From Taxillus chinensis (Eukaryota > Streptophyta > Magnoliopsida > Santalales > Loranthaceae): 64,000 nt of DNA. The notes under the pieces are model-generated. The model saw only the letters and a program-made list of their open reading frames with translations, was not told where the DNA came from and did not search any database. A program made the translations under genes and the position numbers. The stretch covers positions 49,523,609 to 49,587,608 of the forward strand of contig CM042084.1 of assembly GCA_023512835.1 (NCBI GenBank), written 5' to 3'. Positions 32,576 through 43,735 of the stretch are shown here, piece after piece; position 1 is the stretch's first letter, and each line of letters opens with the position of its first letter.

Positions 32576-34074
32576 CGATAACGTGCATTTTATGCCATTA
32601 TTCTAGTATTTATTTAGGATGTTTAAGAGCATGATTAGAGCCTTATTGCTTCATATATCATATATATTTGCTCTAACCCCTAGGAAGATGCTAGTTGCAA
32701 ATACATGCGTTTTTAAAGTTGTTTTGGCGGGTTTTGGACCTCACTTTTGACATAGTAGATGGCCTCAAACAATTTGCGTGCAAGAACAAAAGTTTCTTAG
32801 AATGATGTCCTCTACCTACCACAGAAATTTTAGAGCATTTGGAGCTGAACGTGAATTCACCCATTTCACGTGCAAGCCTATTTTTGCCTCTCAGGCCTCT
32901 ACGGATGCAAGGAAGCTTGGGGAGAAGTTTGAGCCGATTTGGAGGTGCACGTGAATTCTCCATATCACGTGCAAAATGGCGTGCAGAGATATTCTTGGAC
33001 CGATCGAATCGTTTTTCCATGCCGATCATTTGTTCTTGAAGGCCCAAGTCCAAATTGTGGATGAAAGATAGAGATTTTAAAGTTTCGAGTGTTACTTATC
33101 AAAACTACGCCGTTTTGATAACTGGGCTAGGTTACACACCTCAAAGCCCATCCAAACTCTATAAATACAAGCCTCCACGCCTCGCTATGTATGCCTAACC
33201 CCCCTACACGTTTTAGAGAGAGAGAGAGAGGCTCCACGACTTGGAGGTGCTCCTTGACCTAGGAGAGCAGCCGTCGCAGCCAGCCGTCGCGGATTTTGGA
33301 GCCTGGATTTGAAGCTTTCTGTGCGCGTGATCAAGAAGAAGATATTTAGCTTTTCCGCTTTGTGTTTGCTTGTAATCATGCGTGAGTAGTTCTTTTAATC
33401 TAGGGGAGCAATGTAGCCCCCTTGTTGCTTTCTTTGTGTTTATGAATATTGGGTTTGGATGATTGAAGTTTTGCATGTTTTATGAATCTGTTCTTAATTC
33501 TATCTTTGGATGTACACCTTGGTATTTTTAGCCCTAGTCTGGGGCAGATTGAGATTCATAACTTATTTGTGATTGGTGTGATCATTATCCTTTTGCAAGT
33601 ATGATTTATTGGCTTTGCATGTTTGTGTGTTTAGATGACCATTCCGGCATACAACTCTTAAAAGGACCTCAATGACCATTTGTTGTCCTTGGCTTATGTT
33701 TAGCATGTTTTCAATCGACAACCCTAACATCATGAACCAGGAGAGATAACATAGGGAGGTGAAATTGTGACCCTAGATGCTTTTAATCCTTGAATCTTAA
33801 TCCTAAAATCAGTTTACTTTCTTTGATATTTTAGAAAACCACATAAAAATTAGATCTTTAGTTTAAAAAAGAAAACTTTTTGCCAAGACATTTTATAGAA
33901 CAAGAGTAATTGGGTGTTTTGATTTGAGAACTAGAAAACTAGGCTAATCTCTGTGGGTTCGACCCCTTTCTTGTCGCTATTCTTTTAGTACAAACTTAGG
34001 GAATTTATTATTTTGAAGAGAGATTTAACGACATTAACTAGCTCTTTTAGAGAGGCTGAAAATCTTGTCTGTCA
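32576..34074 (+). repeat. Solo Athila-like LTR inside B's 3' LTR
   Basis: This 1499-bp LTR runs from CGATAACGTGC (ancestral TG mutated to CG) to TCTTGTCTGTCA. It is flanked by GATAA (32571-32575) and GATAC (34075-34079), a 5-bp duplication with one change. The undisrupted B 5' LTR reads AGGATACACACC at the same place (41319). No internal element sequence is present, so this is a solo LTR left by LTR-LTR recombination. TATAAATA is at 33160-33167 and a palindrome with TATCAAAAC/GTTTTGATA arms is at about 33096-33120. It is in the opposite orientation to the copies at 4284 and 6527. Confidence 0.93.
32678..32990 (+). promoter_or_regulatory. U3 block shared by Athila-like and chromovirus LTRs
   Basis: From CCCTAGGAAGATGCT to about ATGGCGTGCAGAGATATT this segment is collinear with D's LTR (47796-48115), including CAAGAACAAAAGTTTCTTAG and GCTGAACGTGAATTCACCCA. 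It contains CACGTG G-box cores in paired, inverted arrangement. The match is far above what two unrelated LTRs should show. See findings. Confidence 0.85.
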
Positions 34075-34481
34075 GATACACACCAAGAATATTACATTTT
34101 AAACATTCACAACACATTCAAGAAAATAAAGTTCATCAAAACAATCCAAACCAGTTTATTACAACGAAATCCTTTCCAATCCCATCCCCACTGGGGTTAC
34201 ATCAATTCCAATAAAAATAACATAAATGGTAGACAGGAAAGTAAATAAGGTCTTCCACCTTGGTGTTCCCACCTAGCGCCTGTAGGTTCCTGTAAAGAAA
34301 ACAACATGGTAGGAGGGGTGAGCAACCACGCCAAGTAGGGATCATGTCTCCCCAACCCATCCCATGCACCTAATATCTACATGCCTTGTGTACAAGTGTT
34401 GTGTCGTGATCCAATCATTTCACCAAGATGTAAATACAAGGCTATAACAAGCAAACATAATCATACACGGGCTGATACATC

Positions 34482-34630
34482 AACACTCCCGGGCTTCCAC
34501 GACCACCGGGTTTCCAAGGACAGTCCCGGGCTTCCACGGCCACCGGGTTTCAAGAACGATCCAGGCTTCCACACCCACCGGGTTCCAAGAACAGTTCCGG
34601 GCTTCCACAGCCACCGGGTTCCAAGAACAC
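34482..34630 (-). repeat. Minisatellite (~37-bp unit) in B 3' LTR
   Basis: Four units of CCCGGGCTTCCACGACCACC followed by GGGTTTCCAAGGACAGT or a variant. On the minus strand this is the same unit as in D (ACCCGGTGGTTGTGGAAGCC). The B 5' LTR has four matching units at 41725-41875. Confidence 0.92.
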
Positions 34631-35091
34631 AGCACACATGGCCATACTTAGTCACACAGACATAACACCAAACACTTAGCATGCAAAGCCTCACAGGTAT
34701 AAAACCAATTAGTTGGTGTACATAAATTCACAGGCTCATAAACCCAGTACACAGGCATTTTCTCAAACATGTACAGGCATGTCATACAGGCATTTTATCG
34801 AACACTTTTCATACATCACACAAACACCAGAAACACCAAAATCGCCATTGAAGGCCAACATCCATATAGGAGATCACACCTATATGGATTACATATATAT
34901 ATATAACAGATATTACCCATAATCTGCCCTAGAACCCTAGGACAGAGGAGGGTTTAGGAAGAACAGAACCCCTACCTCAAGTAAGACGTAACAACACAGC
35001 AATAGTCTGATCCCACGCCGAACGCCGTCCACCCACGAGACTCTGACCACCCACGCAAGACGCCCGGCAGCAACCAGGAGCTCTCCTTCCC

Positions 35092-35136
<45 letters not shown>

Positions 35137-35701
35137 GACGGCCGGTGGAGCAACAAACCCTAAACCTAAAACAGAGGGGCTTCTCCCTCCTTATATAGAC
35201 AACACAACATCAAAACGACGTAGTTTTGATTAAGTGAATCCCAGCATCAAAACGACGTAGTTTTGATCACACAAGTTTGCACCTTTCCGCACCCATATAG
35301 GCCAAAATACTCAGAATTTCAACATAGTCCTTTGGAGAAAGATCATTATAATGACAAAACCAAGGGAACCATGCAAAAATATGCCTGCACGCCAATTTGC
35401 ACGTGAATTCCCCAATTCACGTGCAACTCCATATGTACTCCAAATGCTCTCAAACTTCACCTCTAGTCTCCTTGCATCATTTAGAAGACAACCACACTTG
35501 CACGTGAATTGGACCCATTTCACATGCACCTCACATACACGCCTGTTTGGCCTGAAACTTCTGTGGTAGATAGAGGACATCATTCTAAGCATCTTTCCTT
35601 TTGCACGTGAATTCATTTGAGTCCATTTACTAGGTCAAAATCTAAAAAAAACTCTACTCAGAAGGCAGAACTGTGACTAACTCAAGGTACGGGTCCTTAC
35701 A

Positions 35702-35717
35702 TCCTCTCCCCCTTAAG
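35702..35717 (-). promoter_or_regulatory. Polypurine tract of B
   Basis: The minus strand reads CTTAAGGGGGAGAGGA right before the LTR start TGTAAGGACCC. Confidence 0.88.
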
Positions 35718-36054
35718 ACTTTTCGTCCTCGAAAAGAAATGACATACAAGGAAAACAAACACAAGCTACCCATTTGCCACCCGGCAAGCCACCACACCCA
35801 AATGGGTCATACACCGCACACAAGACAACAAAGACATAACAAAGTACCACCATAATCCATAACCACAATAATGCATATAACACATGTCCGCATGTCACGA
35901 ATACACATCTCAAAACATATCACAAATAAGAACACATGTCTTTAAAAGACAATACAAATACACCAAATCGTACACAACTAATACAAGAAAACACAAAACA
36001 CATCACTCCCTTGGCCAACGCCACTATCCCTTGGCCAACGACCACCTCCCACGC

Positions 36055-36450
36055 TTAAGATTGTTCGTCCTCGAACAAGTCCGGGTGCTGCTCACGCATC
36101 ACGGACTCACGTTCCCATGTCTCCTCCTCAATGCCACGGTGCTGCCACAAGCACGCGGACCAAAGGAATAGCACGACCACGCAAAAGCTTCTCTCGCCAA
36201 TCTAGGATACGGATAGGGGCCTCAACAACGGACATGTCATCCGCAATGTCTAATGTCCCCCAATCGATCACATGAGTGGGGTCAGGGTGATACTTCCGCA
36301 ATCGGGACACGTGAAACACGTTGTGCACTCGACTCACCGCGGTGGTAACGCTAACCGGTAGGCCACAGCCCCACACGATCCCGGAATCTCAAAAAGACCA
36401 ATAAACCGCGGAGATAGCTTGGAACCTCGCCCAAACCGTTGATGACCACG
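36055..36450 (-). pseudogene. B integrase tail and chromodomain
   Basis: The frame at 36376-36128 reads [20 protein letters not shown], then [20 protein letters not shown] and PLVRVLVAAPWH. After a shift [16 protein letters not shown] follows and the end FEDEQS has TAA at 36057-36055. A short direct repeat TCCCTTGGCCAACG just downstream (36007-36039) is a local duplication absent from E. Confidence 0.86.
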
Positions 36451-36548
36451 TCGTGGAGAGACACGAAGGAACACGTGATCACCAACAGAAAACTCCAAAG
36501 GTCGCCGCCGCTGATCCGCATAAGACTTCGCCGACTACGAGCCGACAA

Positions 36549-37517
36549 CTAACGCCGACGAATCAACTTGACCTTCTCGGTAGCCTCTTGAACCAACTGT
36601 GGCCCCAAGAGAGCTGCCTCTCCTACCTCGGTCCAACACAAGGGTGAGCGGCACGGCCTCCCATACAACGCCTCAAAAGGAGCCATCCCAATGGATGCCC
36701 GATAACCGTTATTGTAGGCAAACTCCACCAAAGCAAGGTGAGTTTCCCACGAACCCCCAAAGTCTAACACACAGGCCCGTAACATGTCCTCCAAAGTTTG
36801 ATTCGTCCTCTCTGTCCTGGCCGTCGGTCTCGGGGTGAAAGGCTGTACTCAAGTGAAGCTTGGTCCCCATAGCCTCCTACAAACCTGCCCGTAAACGGGA
36901 AGTGAACCTCGAATCCCGGTTAGAGACAACCGATGATGGTACTCCATGCAGTCTCACATTCTCGTTCATGTACAGTGACTCAAGGTCCCAATGGAGTCCC
37001 GCTCGCGAACAGCATGGAAAGGGGCCGACTTTGTGAGTCGATCCACAATCACCCAAATCATGTCCTTCCTCCCAGTGGTGGGTGGAAGACCAGTCACAAA
37101 GTCCATCGCGATATGGTCCCACTTCCACTCCGCTATGGGCAACGGCTGTAACATGCCCGCCGGCCGCTGATGCTCAGCCTTCACCTGCTGACATGTGAGG
37201 CATCGCGAAACAAAGGCGGCTACATCGCGTTTCATCCCAGGCCACCAAAAATGTCCTCGAAGCGCATGGTACATCTTCGTACCCCCTGGATGCACAGCAA
37301 CTCTAGATTGGTGAAACTCCCTCATCACCTCATCCCTGAGGGAAGAAGCTACTACCAACCGCCCCTGAAACGACAACTCATGCTCGGGACCCTCTGTCCG
37401 GTCCTCGAGATAGCTCCCCGGCCTCAATACGGGCATGGAGAACCTCGCACTCAATGTCACCCATTGTTCCTCCCGGACGCGCAGGTACAACTCAGGCACC
37501 ACCACCAAAGGGCTCAA
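36549..37517 (-). pseudogene. B integrase
   Basis: A long open frame (37517-36966) contains the HHCC region HALRGHFWWPGMKRDVAAFV with RCLTCQQVKAEHQRP, then the core [20 protein letters not shown] and [16 protein letters not shown] frameshift leads to RDSRFTS near 36900, and 36794-36549 carries WETHLALVEFAYNNGYRASI and ALYGRPCRSPLCWTEVG. The DDE triad neighbourhoods are all present. Confidence 0.9.
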
Positions 37518-37530
37518 GACTGTCCCACCA

Positions 37531-38097
37531 TCACGAACAACAAGGCTGCAGCTGCAACATCGCCAACTGCTCCATCAGCTTCCACTCTCTCACGGCCACC
37601 TCAGCTGTCCCTTTTCTGCTCAACGCATCAGCCACAACATTACCCTTGCCCGGGGTATAGGCAAGAGTAAAATCAAAGGTCTGCAAATACTCCACCCATC
37701 TCCTTTGCCTCAAATTCAAGTCCTTCGAGTAAAGATGTACCGAAGGCTCTTGTGATCCGAGAACACCACAAACTTTTCCCCCCAAGAGGTAGTGCTGCCA
37801 ACTCTTCAGGGCGAAGATAACAGCCGCTAACTCCGGATCATGGGTAGGATAATTTCGCTCATGAGGCTTCACCGCCTTGACCCATAAGCTACCACACTTG
37901 TGCTCCTGCATAAGCACACACCCCAAACCAACCCTGGACGCATCACAGTACACTTCATATGGAATATCCTCCCGAGGTAACCTCAACACCGGTGCAGTGG
38001 TCAAACGGGTTTTGAGAGTCTCAAACGCCTGCTGACACTTGTCAGTCCAATCAAACTTCACGCCCTTCCGAGTCAACGCTGTCATAGGCGCCGCCAA
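37531..38097 (-). pseudogene. B RNase H
   Basis: One open frame of 188 codons contains [59 protein letters not shown] and RQRRWVEYLQTFDFTLAYTP, then GKGNVVADALSRKG. This is a full gypsy RNase H in one frame except for a small shift around [15 protein letters not shown]. It is the best preserved RNase H in the window. Confidence 0.92.
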
Positions 38098-38890
38098 ATG
38101 GGAGAACCCCTCGACAAAACGACGATAGTACCTGCCAAGCCAAGAAAACTACGGATCTCAAAAACGTTGGTTGGCCTCGCCCACGATGCCACGGCCTCAA
38201 TCTTGGCCTGGGTCCACCCTAACTCCCTCGGTGACACCACATGGCCAAGAAAGTGAACCTCCTGCAGGCCAAAACTCACACTTGCTAAACTTAGCAAACA
38301 GTTGCTGGTCCCTCAAGGTTTGCAACACTGTTGCCAAGTGCTCCACATGCTCCTTCTCGGTCTTGGAATACACCAAGATATCATCGATAAACACCACCAC
38401 GAACGAGTCTAAGTATGGGGCAAAGACTTGGTTCATCAAATGCATGAACACCGCGGCGCATTAGTGAGCCCGGAAGGCATCACGACCCACTCATAATGCC
38501 CATACCCGCACCGAAAAGCCGTCTTAGGGATGTCCTCCTCCTTAACCCCGAGCCGGTGATACCCCGACCGTAAATCTATCTTGGAAAAGCACCGGGCCCC
38601 ACTCAATTGGTCAAACAGGTCATCTATCCGAGGCAACGGGTACTTGTTCTTCACGATCATCGAATTCGCCTTCCCGTAGTCGATGCAGAGACGAAGCGTG
38701 CCATCGGCCTTCTTAGCAAAGAGCACCGGAGCACCCCAAGGTGAGGTACTCGGTCTAATATACCCATGGCCCACCAACTCCTCGATTTGCCTCTGAAGCT
38801 CCCTCGGCTCGGGCCGGCCCCATACGATACGCTACTTGGGAAATCGGACCCGTCCCCGCACCAACTCAATGGTGAACTCCACACTCCTCT
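38082..38890 (-). pseudogene. B reverse transcriptase
   Basis: Three overlapping frames: 38777-38436 ([20 protein letters not shown], then [38 protein letters not shown] and [17 protein letters not shown]), 38451-38197 ([20 protein letters not shown] with the catalytic FIDD at 38391-38380), and 38297-38082 ([16 protein letters not shown]). The break at about 38452 is a lost CT/AG at a site where E reads GCCAGCGG. Confidence 0.92.
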
Positions 38891-39420
38891 TAGGTGGCAA
38901 ACTCCTCAACTACTCAAGAAAAACATCCGTAAATTGGTCCACAACAACGGGCCACACCCTCTTTTCCACCTTCCCCTCCTCGGGAAAGGTCGGTCCTGCC
39001 AACCTGTGGGTAATGGCACCCCACCGGTCCAACACCGGCCCGGCCCGACTCGCCTCACGGTCCCACTCCCCCGCAGGGTGCAAGAGGTCCCTGCAGGTGT
39101 CACGAAGGATACCCGCCGCCGATAACGGTCTATCTTGGCCTGGAAAGCCATAAGCCAATCCATACCCAAGATCAGGTCAAACGTCCTCAAAGGCATCACA
39201 TGCAAGTCAAAACTCGGCTCCACCTCGCCTATGGTTAACACACGGTCCACGACACACTCGCCGTACCTCAATCATACCCCCACCGGCGACTCAACAACTA
39301 GGGGCTTCGCTGCCTCCACACAAGCTAACCCCAAGCTATCTATCACAAGCTCAGGAACAAACGAACACGATGCACCCGTATCGAAAGGACGAAGCTAATG
39401 TACGGGAGATCAAGAGGGTA
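38890..39420 (-). pseudogene. B protease
   Basis: The retropepsin motif DTGAS is encoded at 39382-39368. FVPELVIDSLGLACVEAAKP follows in shifted frame. Then comes the frame at 39271-38906 with LTIGEVEPSFDLHVMPLRTF and DLILGMDWLMAFQAKIDRYR. One early frameshift separates active site and body. Confidence 0.88.
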
Positions 39421-40835
39421 CCTCTAACCACCGATGGTCCTGCTCCACCCTCGCCTGGTGGGGGTGGTAGCTCGGCCTCCTCCTCGGGTACGTCGCCTCC
39501 AGCGCAGAACACCCTTCCTTGGCCCGTGCCACCGGTCGGCTCACTCGGTGGGCGCTTCCCGCCAAGATCGCCTCCGGCTTCGTCTGTTGCCGCTCCGGCC
39601 TCCCCCGAGGTCGGGTCCGATTCGATCCTGCCCGACTAGCCGGCCACGACGAGCTGGTCTCTCTCGGTGCACGGAACCGGCATCACTCCTTGTGCCGGAT
39701 GTCATGCCTCCAACTCCCCTGTTGCCACTCCGGCAAACCCGGCTCGGATGGCCCTCTCGTCCACAACTATGGCATTTCCGGTCTCTCTTTGGACACTCCT
39801 TCCTCAAGTGGCCTTGCTCCCCACACAGCGGTAACAACCGCCGGGAGACCCCTGGCTGGACCGCCCCTGTCTACCACCGCCAAAGCTAGACCTCCCTGGG
39901 TTCACCAATGTCCGTCCCCTGCAGCGGAAGGAACTGCTATCTCTCTCCTCGGTCTTAGGCCTCTTGGACCCCGAATCGCGTTCAGACCCACCTTGCAACC
40001 GACGACCCTGATGGACTCCCTCCCATCCTCCGGCTCCCTCTCGACTATACGTGCTTGTCTCAACGACCTCGGCATATGTCCTCAAACGTAGAATCGCCAC
40101 CCTCTCCCTAAGGGCTGGCCTAAGGCCCCGAGTGAACTTGTGGGCCTTCAAGTCCTCCTTTGCCACCTGTCTCGGGGGCAAACCGACTCGAACTCCGGAA
40201 CTCCCGCTCATACTCGGGCACCGTCTTTGATCCTTGCTTCAGCTACCAAATTCCTCTCTCTTCGCCATCTCAAAGATTCCGGGAAGAACTCATCATGGAA
40301 GAGCTGTAGAAACTCCTCCCAAAGCATGAACCGCACCGCACGGCTTCCGTGACACTCAACCACCACTCCGAGCATCCCCTTCCGGTGCCGAATGGCAGTC
40401 TCACCTTATCCTCCTCCCGGGGTAGGAGAAAGGAAAACACATGCTCGATCCGCCTCGACCATCGCTCGGCTACCACGGGATCTTCTCCCCCCATTAAATC
40501 GCGGAGGTTGTTCCTTTCGGAACCGTGTCACCACGTCATCCTCGGCACGGGTCGGTACACCACCTAGCGAACTCTCACGCTCACGAGGCGCTCTCTCCCT
40601 TGGTGGTGGTGGTGGTGGCACCACCTTGTCGTGCCGCCATCTCAAGGCGCACCTCCTCCCGAACGTCCCGCCGGAGTCCCTCCCGTAGCTCTCGTACCTC
40701 TAGCCGGATGCCTTCTTGTAGCCGTGCCGGTAACAACGCATGCCCTCCAACGGATGGTCCCACACCCGGACCCTCATGGGCAGATGACTCATCGACCACC
40801 GCCCCCGACGCACGTATCACTCTCCTCGGCGGCAT
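39420..40835 (-). pseudogene. B gag
   Basis: The ATG at 40835-40833 opens MPPRRVIRASGAVVDESSAH, then a coiled, Arg/Glu-rich N-region (VRELREGLRRDVREEVRLEM). The core contains DVVTRFRKEQPPRFNG, IEHVF and VFLSPT, the KAHKFTRGLRPALRERVAIL segment (about 40146-40085) and two CCHC knuckles at 39830-39733 (CGEQGHLRKEC and CHSCGREGHPSRVC). Frame changes near 40640, 40410, 40210 and 39840 break it. Confidence 0.88.
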
Positions 40836-41221
40836 TCTTACTACACGAAGAAAGAAGCACAAACGTCAAAACGAATTTATAATCTATCGCGTCACTACCT
40901 CTACCCCACCGATCAATCACATGACATTACACACATAAATTGAACTAATCACATTTCATGATCCAAGACACATTGCCAAACAAATCAAAGTTGCACATTT
41001 CACTTAATCATGTGATCTTATCCACAGTTTAGCATACATTCACAGCAAATGCAACTAGTGCCCTAATGCCAATGCATGCAAATCCTACCACAAGACTGAA
41101 CTACCCTAAGTACACCTTGGAGGCTCAAAGAGGACCATGTTGATCAGGCATGTCCCTCCAGGCTCCTCCAAAGGACTTAGGATAACCAAGTCCGCCCACT
41201 ACCCTAGGCCAACTAGACCAT

Positions 41222-41232
41222 GCTCGATACCA
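41222..41232 (-). promoter_or_regulatory. Primer binding site of B, one base short
   Basis: The minus strand reads TGGTATCGAGC. The expected initiator-Met PBS is TGGTATCAGAGC, as in E. The missing A lies inside a CAG, the same change as in D's PBS. Confidence 0.88.
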
Positions 41233-41235
41233 TAT

Positions 41236-42332
41236 TGTCACGCCCCCGCATTTCCAACCCGAGGAAACCGGCACGTGACTCCCCTTTTACCCACATGGAG
41301 GGCAAAGGGGTTAGGATACACACCAAGAATATTACATTTTAAACATTCACAACACATTCAAGAAAATAAAGTTCATCAAAACAATCCAAACCAGTTTATT
41401 ACAACGAAATCCTTTCCAATCCTATCCCCACTGGGGTTACATCAATTCCAATAAAAATAACATAAATGGTAGATAGGAAAGTAAATAAGGTCTTCCACCT
41501 TGGTGTTCCCACCTAGCGCCTGTAGGTTCCTGTAAAGAAAACAACATGGTAGGAGGGGTGAGCAACCACAGCTCAGTAGGGATCATGTCTCCCCAACCCA
41601 TCCCATGCACCTAATATCTACATGCCTTGTGTACAAGTGTCGTGTCGTGATACAATCATTCCACCAGATGTAAATACAAAGCTATAACAACAAACATAAT
41701 CATACATGGGCTGATACATCAACACTCCCGGGCTTCCACAGCCCACCGGGTTTCCAAGGACAGTCCCAGGCTTCCACGACCACCGGGTTTCAAGAACAGT
41801 CCCGGGCTTCCACGGCCACCGGGTTCCAAGAACAGGTTCCGGGCTTCCACGACCACCGGGTTCCAAGAACACAAGACACATGGCCATACTTAGTCACACG
41901 AGACATAACACCAAACACTTAGCATGCAAAGCCTCACAGGTATAAAACCAATCAGTTGGTGTACATAAATTCACAGGCTCATAAACCCAGTCACACAGGA
42001 TTTTCTCAAACATGTAGCAGGCATGTCATACAGGCATTTTATCGAACACTTTTCATGCATCACACAAACACCGAAACACCAAAATCGCCATTGAAGGCCA
42101 ACATCCATATAGGAGATCACACCTATATGGATTACATATATATATATATAACAGATATAACCCATAATCTGCCCTAGAACCCTAGGACAGAGGAGGGTTT
42201 AGGAAGAACAGAACCCCTACCTCAAGTAAGACGTAACAACACAGCAATAGTCTGATCCCACGCCGAACGCCGTCCACCCACGAGACTCTGACCACCCACG
42301 CAAGACGCCCGGCAGCAACCAGGAGCTCTCCT

Positions 42333-42381
<49 letters not shown>

Positions 42382-42945
42382 GACGGCTGGTGGAGCAACA
42401 AACCCTAAACCTAAAACAGAGGGGCTTCTCCTCCTTATATAGACAACACAACATCAAAACGACGTAGTTTTGATTAAGTGAATCCCAGCATCAAAACGAC
42501 GTAGTTTTGATCACACAAGTTAGCACCTTTCCGCACCCATATAGGCCAAAATACTCAGAATTTCAACATGGTCCTTTGGAGAAAGATCATTAGAATGACA
42601 AAACCAAGGGAACCATGCAAAAATATGCCTGCACGCCAATTTGCACGTGAATTCCCCAATTCACGTGCAACTCCATATGCACTCCAAATGCTCTCAAACT
42701 TCACCTCTACTCTCCTTGCATCATTTAGAAGACAACCACACTTGCACGTGAATTGGACCCATTTCACGTGCACCTCACATACACGTCTGTTTGGCCTGAA
42801 ACTTCTGTGGTAGATAGAGGACATCATTCTAAGCATCTTTCCTTTTGCACGTGAATTCATTTGAGTCCATTTACTAGGCCAAAATCTAAAAAAAAATGTA
42901 CTCAGAAGGCAGAACTGTGACTAACTCAAGGTACGGGTTCTTACA
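41236..42945 (-). repeat. B 5' LTR
   Basis: 1710 bp, TGTCACGCCCC to GGGTTCTTACA in plus orientation. It contains the minisatellite (41725-41875), hairpin (42103-42132), GA tract (42336-42380), TATATAA (about 42436-42442), twin palindromes (42452-42512) and paired CACGTG sites (42644-42668). It is not interrupted and shows the empty site of the solo LTR. Confidence 0.93.
41725..41875 (-). repeat. Minisatellite (~37-bp unit) in B 5' LTR
   Basis: Four units with small indels relative to those at 34482-34630. Confidence 0.92.
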
Positions 42946-42950
42946 TCGTA
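42946..42950 (+). repeat. Target site duplication of B, right copy
   Basis: TCGTA, identical to 32488-32492. Confidence 0.93.
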
Positions 42951-43260
42951 CCCCCTGGATGCACAGCAACTCGAGATTGGTGAAACTCCCTCATCACCTC
43001 ATCCCTGAGGGAAGAAGCCACTACCAACCGCCCCTGAAAAGACAACTCATGCTCAGCACCCTCTGTCCAGTCCTCAGATAGCTACCCAGCCTCAATACGG
43101 GCACGGAGAACCTCACACTCAATGTCACCCAGCTGTTCCTCTCGGACGCGCCTGGTACAACTTCAGGTACAATCACCAAAGGACTCGGGATTGTCCCACT
43201 ATCATGAACAACAGCGCGTGCCGCAACATCGCTAATCGCTCCATCGCCTTCCACTCTCTC
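42951..43260 (-). pseudogene. E pol: start of integrase (N-terminal part)
   Basis: The frame at 43254-43021 reads VVHDSGTIPSPLVIVPEVVP and later LSVRFSVPVLRLGSYLRTGQ. Then FRGGW leads to VVASSLRDEVMREFHQS. It stops exactly where B interrupts (42951) and resumes at 32492 as YHALRGHF-like residues followed by MKRDVAAFV. Confidence 0.85.
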
Positions 43261-43289
43261 ACGGCCACCTCAGCTTTCCCTTTTCTGCT

Positions 43290-43735
43290 CAACGCGTCAG
43301 CCACAACATTACCCTTGCCCCGGGGTATAGGCAAGAGTAAAGTCAAAGGTCTGCAAATACTCCAGCCATCTCCTTTGCCTCAAATTCAAGTCCTTCTGAG
43401 TAAAGATGTACTGAAGGCTCTTGTGATCTGAGAACACCACAAACTTCTCGCCCAAGAGGTAATGCGCCAACTCTTTAGGGCGAAGATGACATCCGCTAAC
43501 TCAAGGTCATGAGTAGGATAATTCTGCTCATGAGGCTTCAGTTGCCTTGACCCATAAGCTACCACACCGTGCTCCCGCATAAGCACACACCCCAAACCAA
43601 CCCTGGACGCATCACAATACACCTCATACGGAATATCCTCCCTAGGCAACCTCAACATAGGTGCAGTGGTCAAATGGGTTTTGAGAGTCTCAAACGCCGC
43701 GACACTTGTCAGTCAATCAAACTTCACGCCCTTCC
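43290..43735 (-). pseudogene. E RNase H
   Basis: The frame at 43673-43386 reads [20 protein letters not shown], then [20 protein letters not shown] and [20 protein letters not shown]. It then shifts into the RQRRW region (43400-43330) and ends VVADALS near 43290. The catalytic CDAS is intact. Confidence 0.9.

Larger units (their letters stand above)
32493..35701 (-). repeat. B 3' LTR (split by solo Athila-like LTR)
   Basis: About 1705 bp of native sequence: 32493-32575 and 34080-35701, interrupted by the insert and its duplication. It carries the four-unit CCCGGGCTTCCACG minisatellite (34482-34630), the hairpin (34860-34889), the GA tract (35090-35135), TATATAA (about 35191-35197) and the twin palindromes (about 35208-35268). 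Confidence 0.92.
32493..42945 (-). mobile_element. B: complete chromodomain Ty3/gypsy element nested in E's integrase
   Basis: B is a minus-strand element bounded by TCGTA duplications. Its 5' LTR is 42945-41236, PBS 41232-41222 and gag starts at 40835. Pol ends at 36055, the PPT is 35717-35702, and the 3' LTR is 35701-32493, split by a solo Athila-like LTR. Without that 1.5-kb insert B is about 8.95 kb, close to T1 (9.03 kb). The polyprotein has every domain but many single-site frame changes. Confidence 0.93.
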
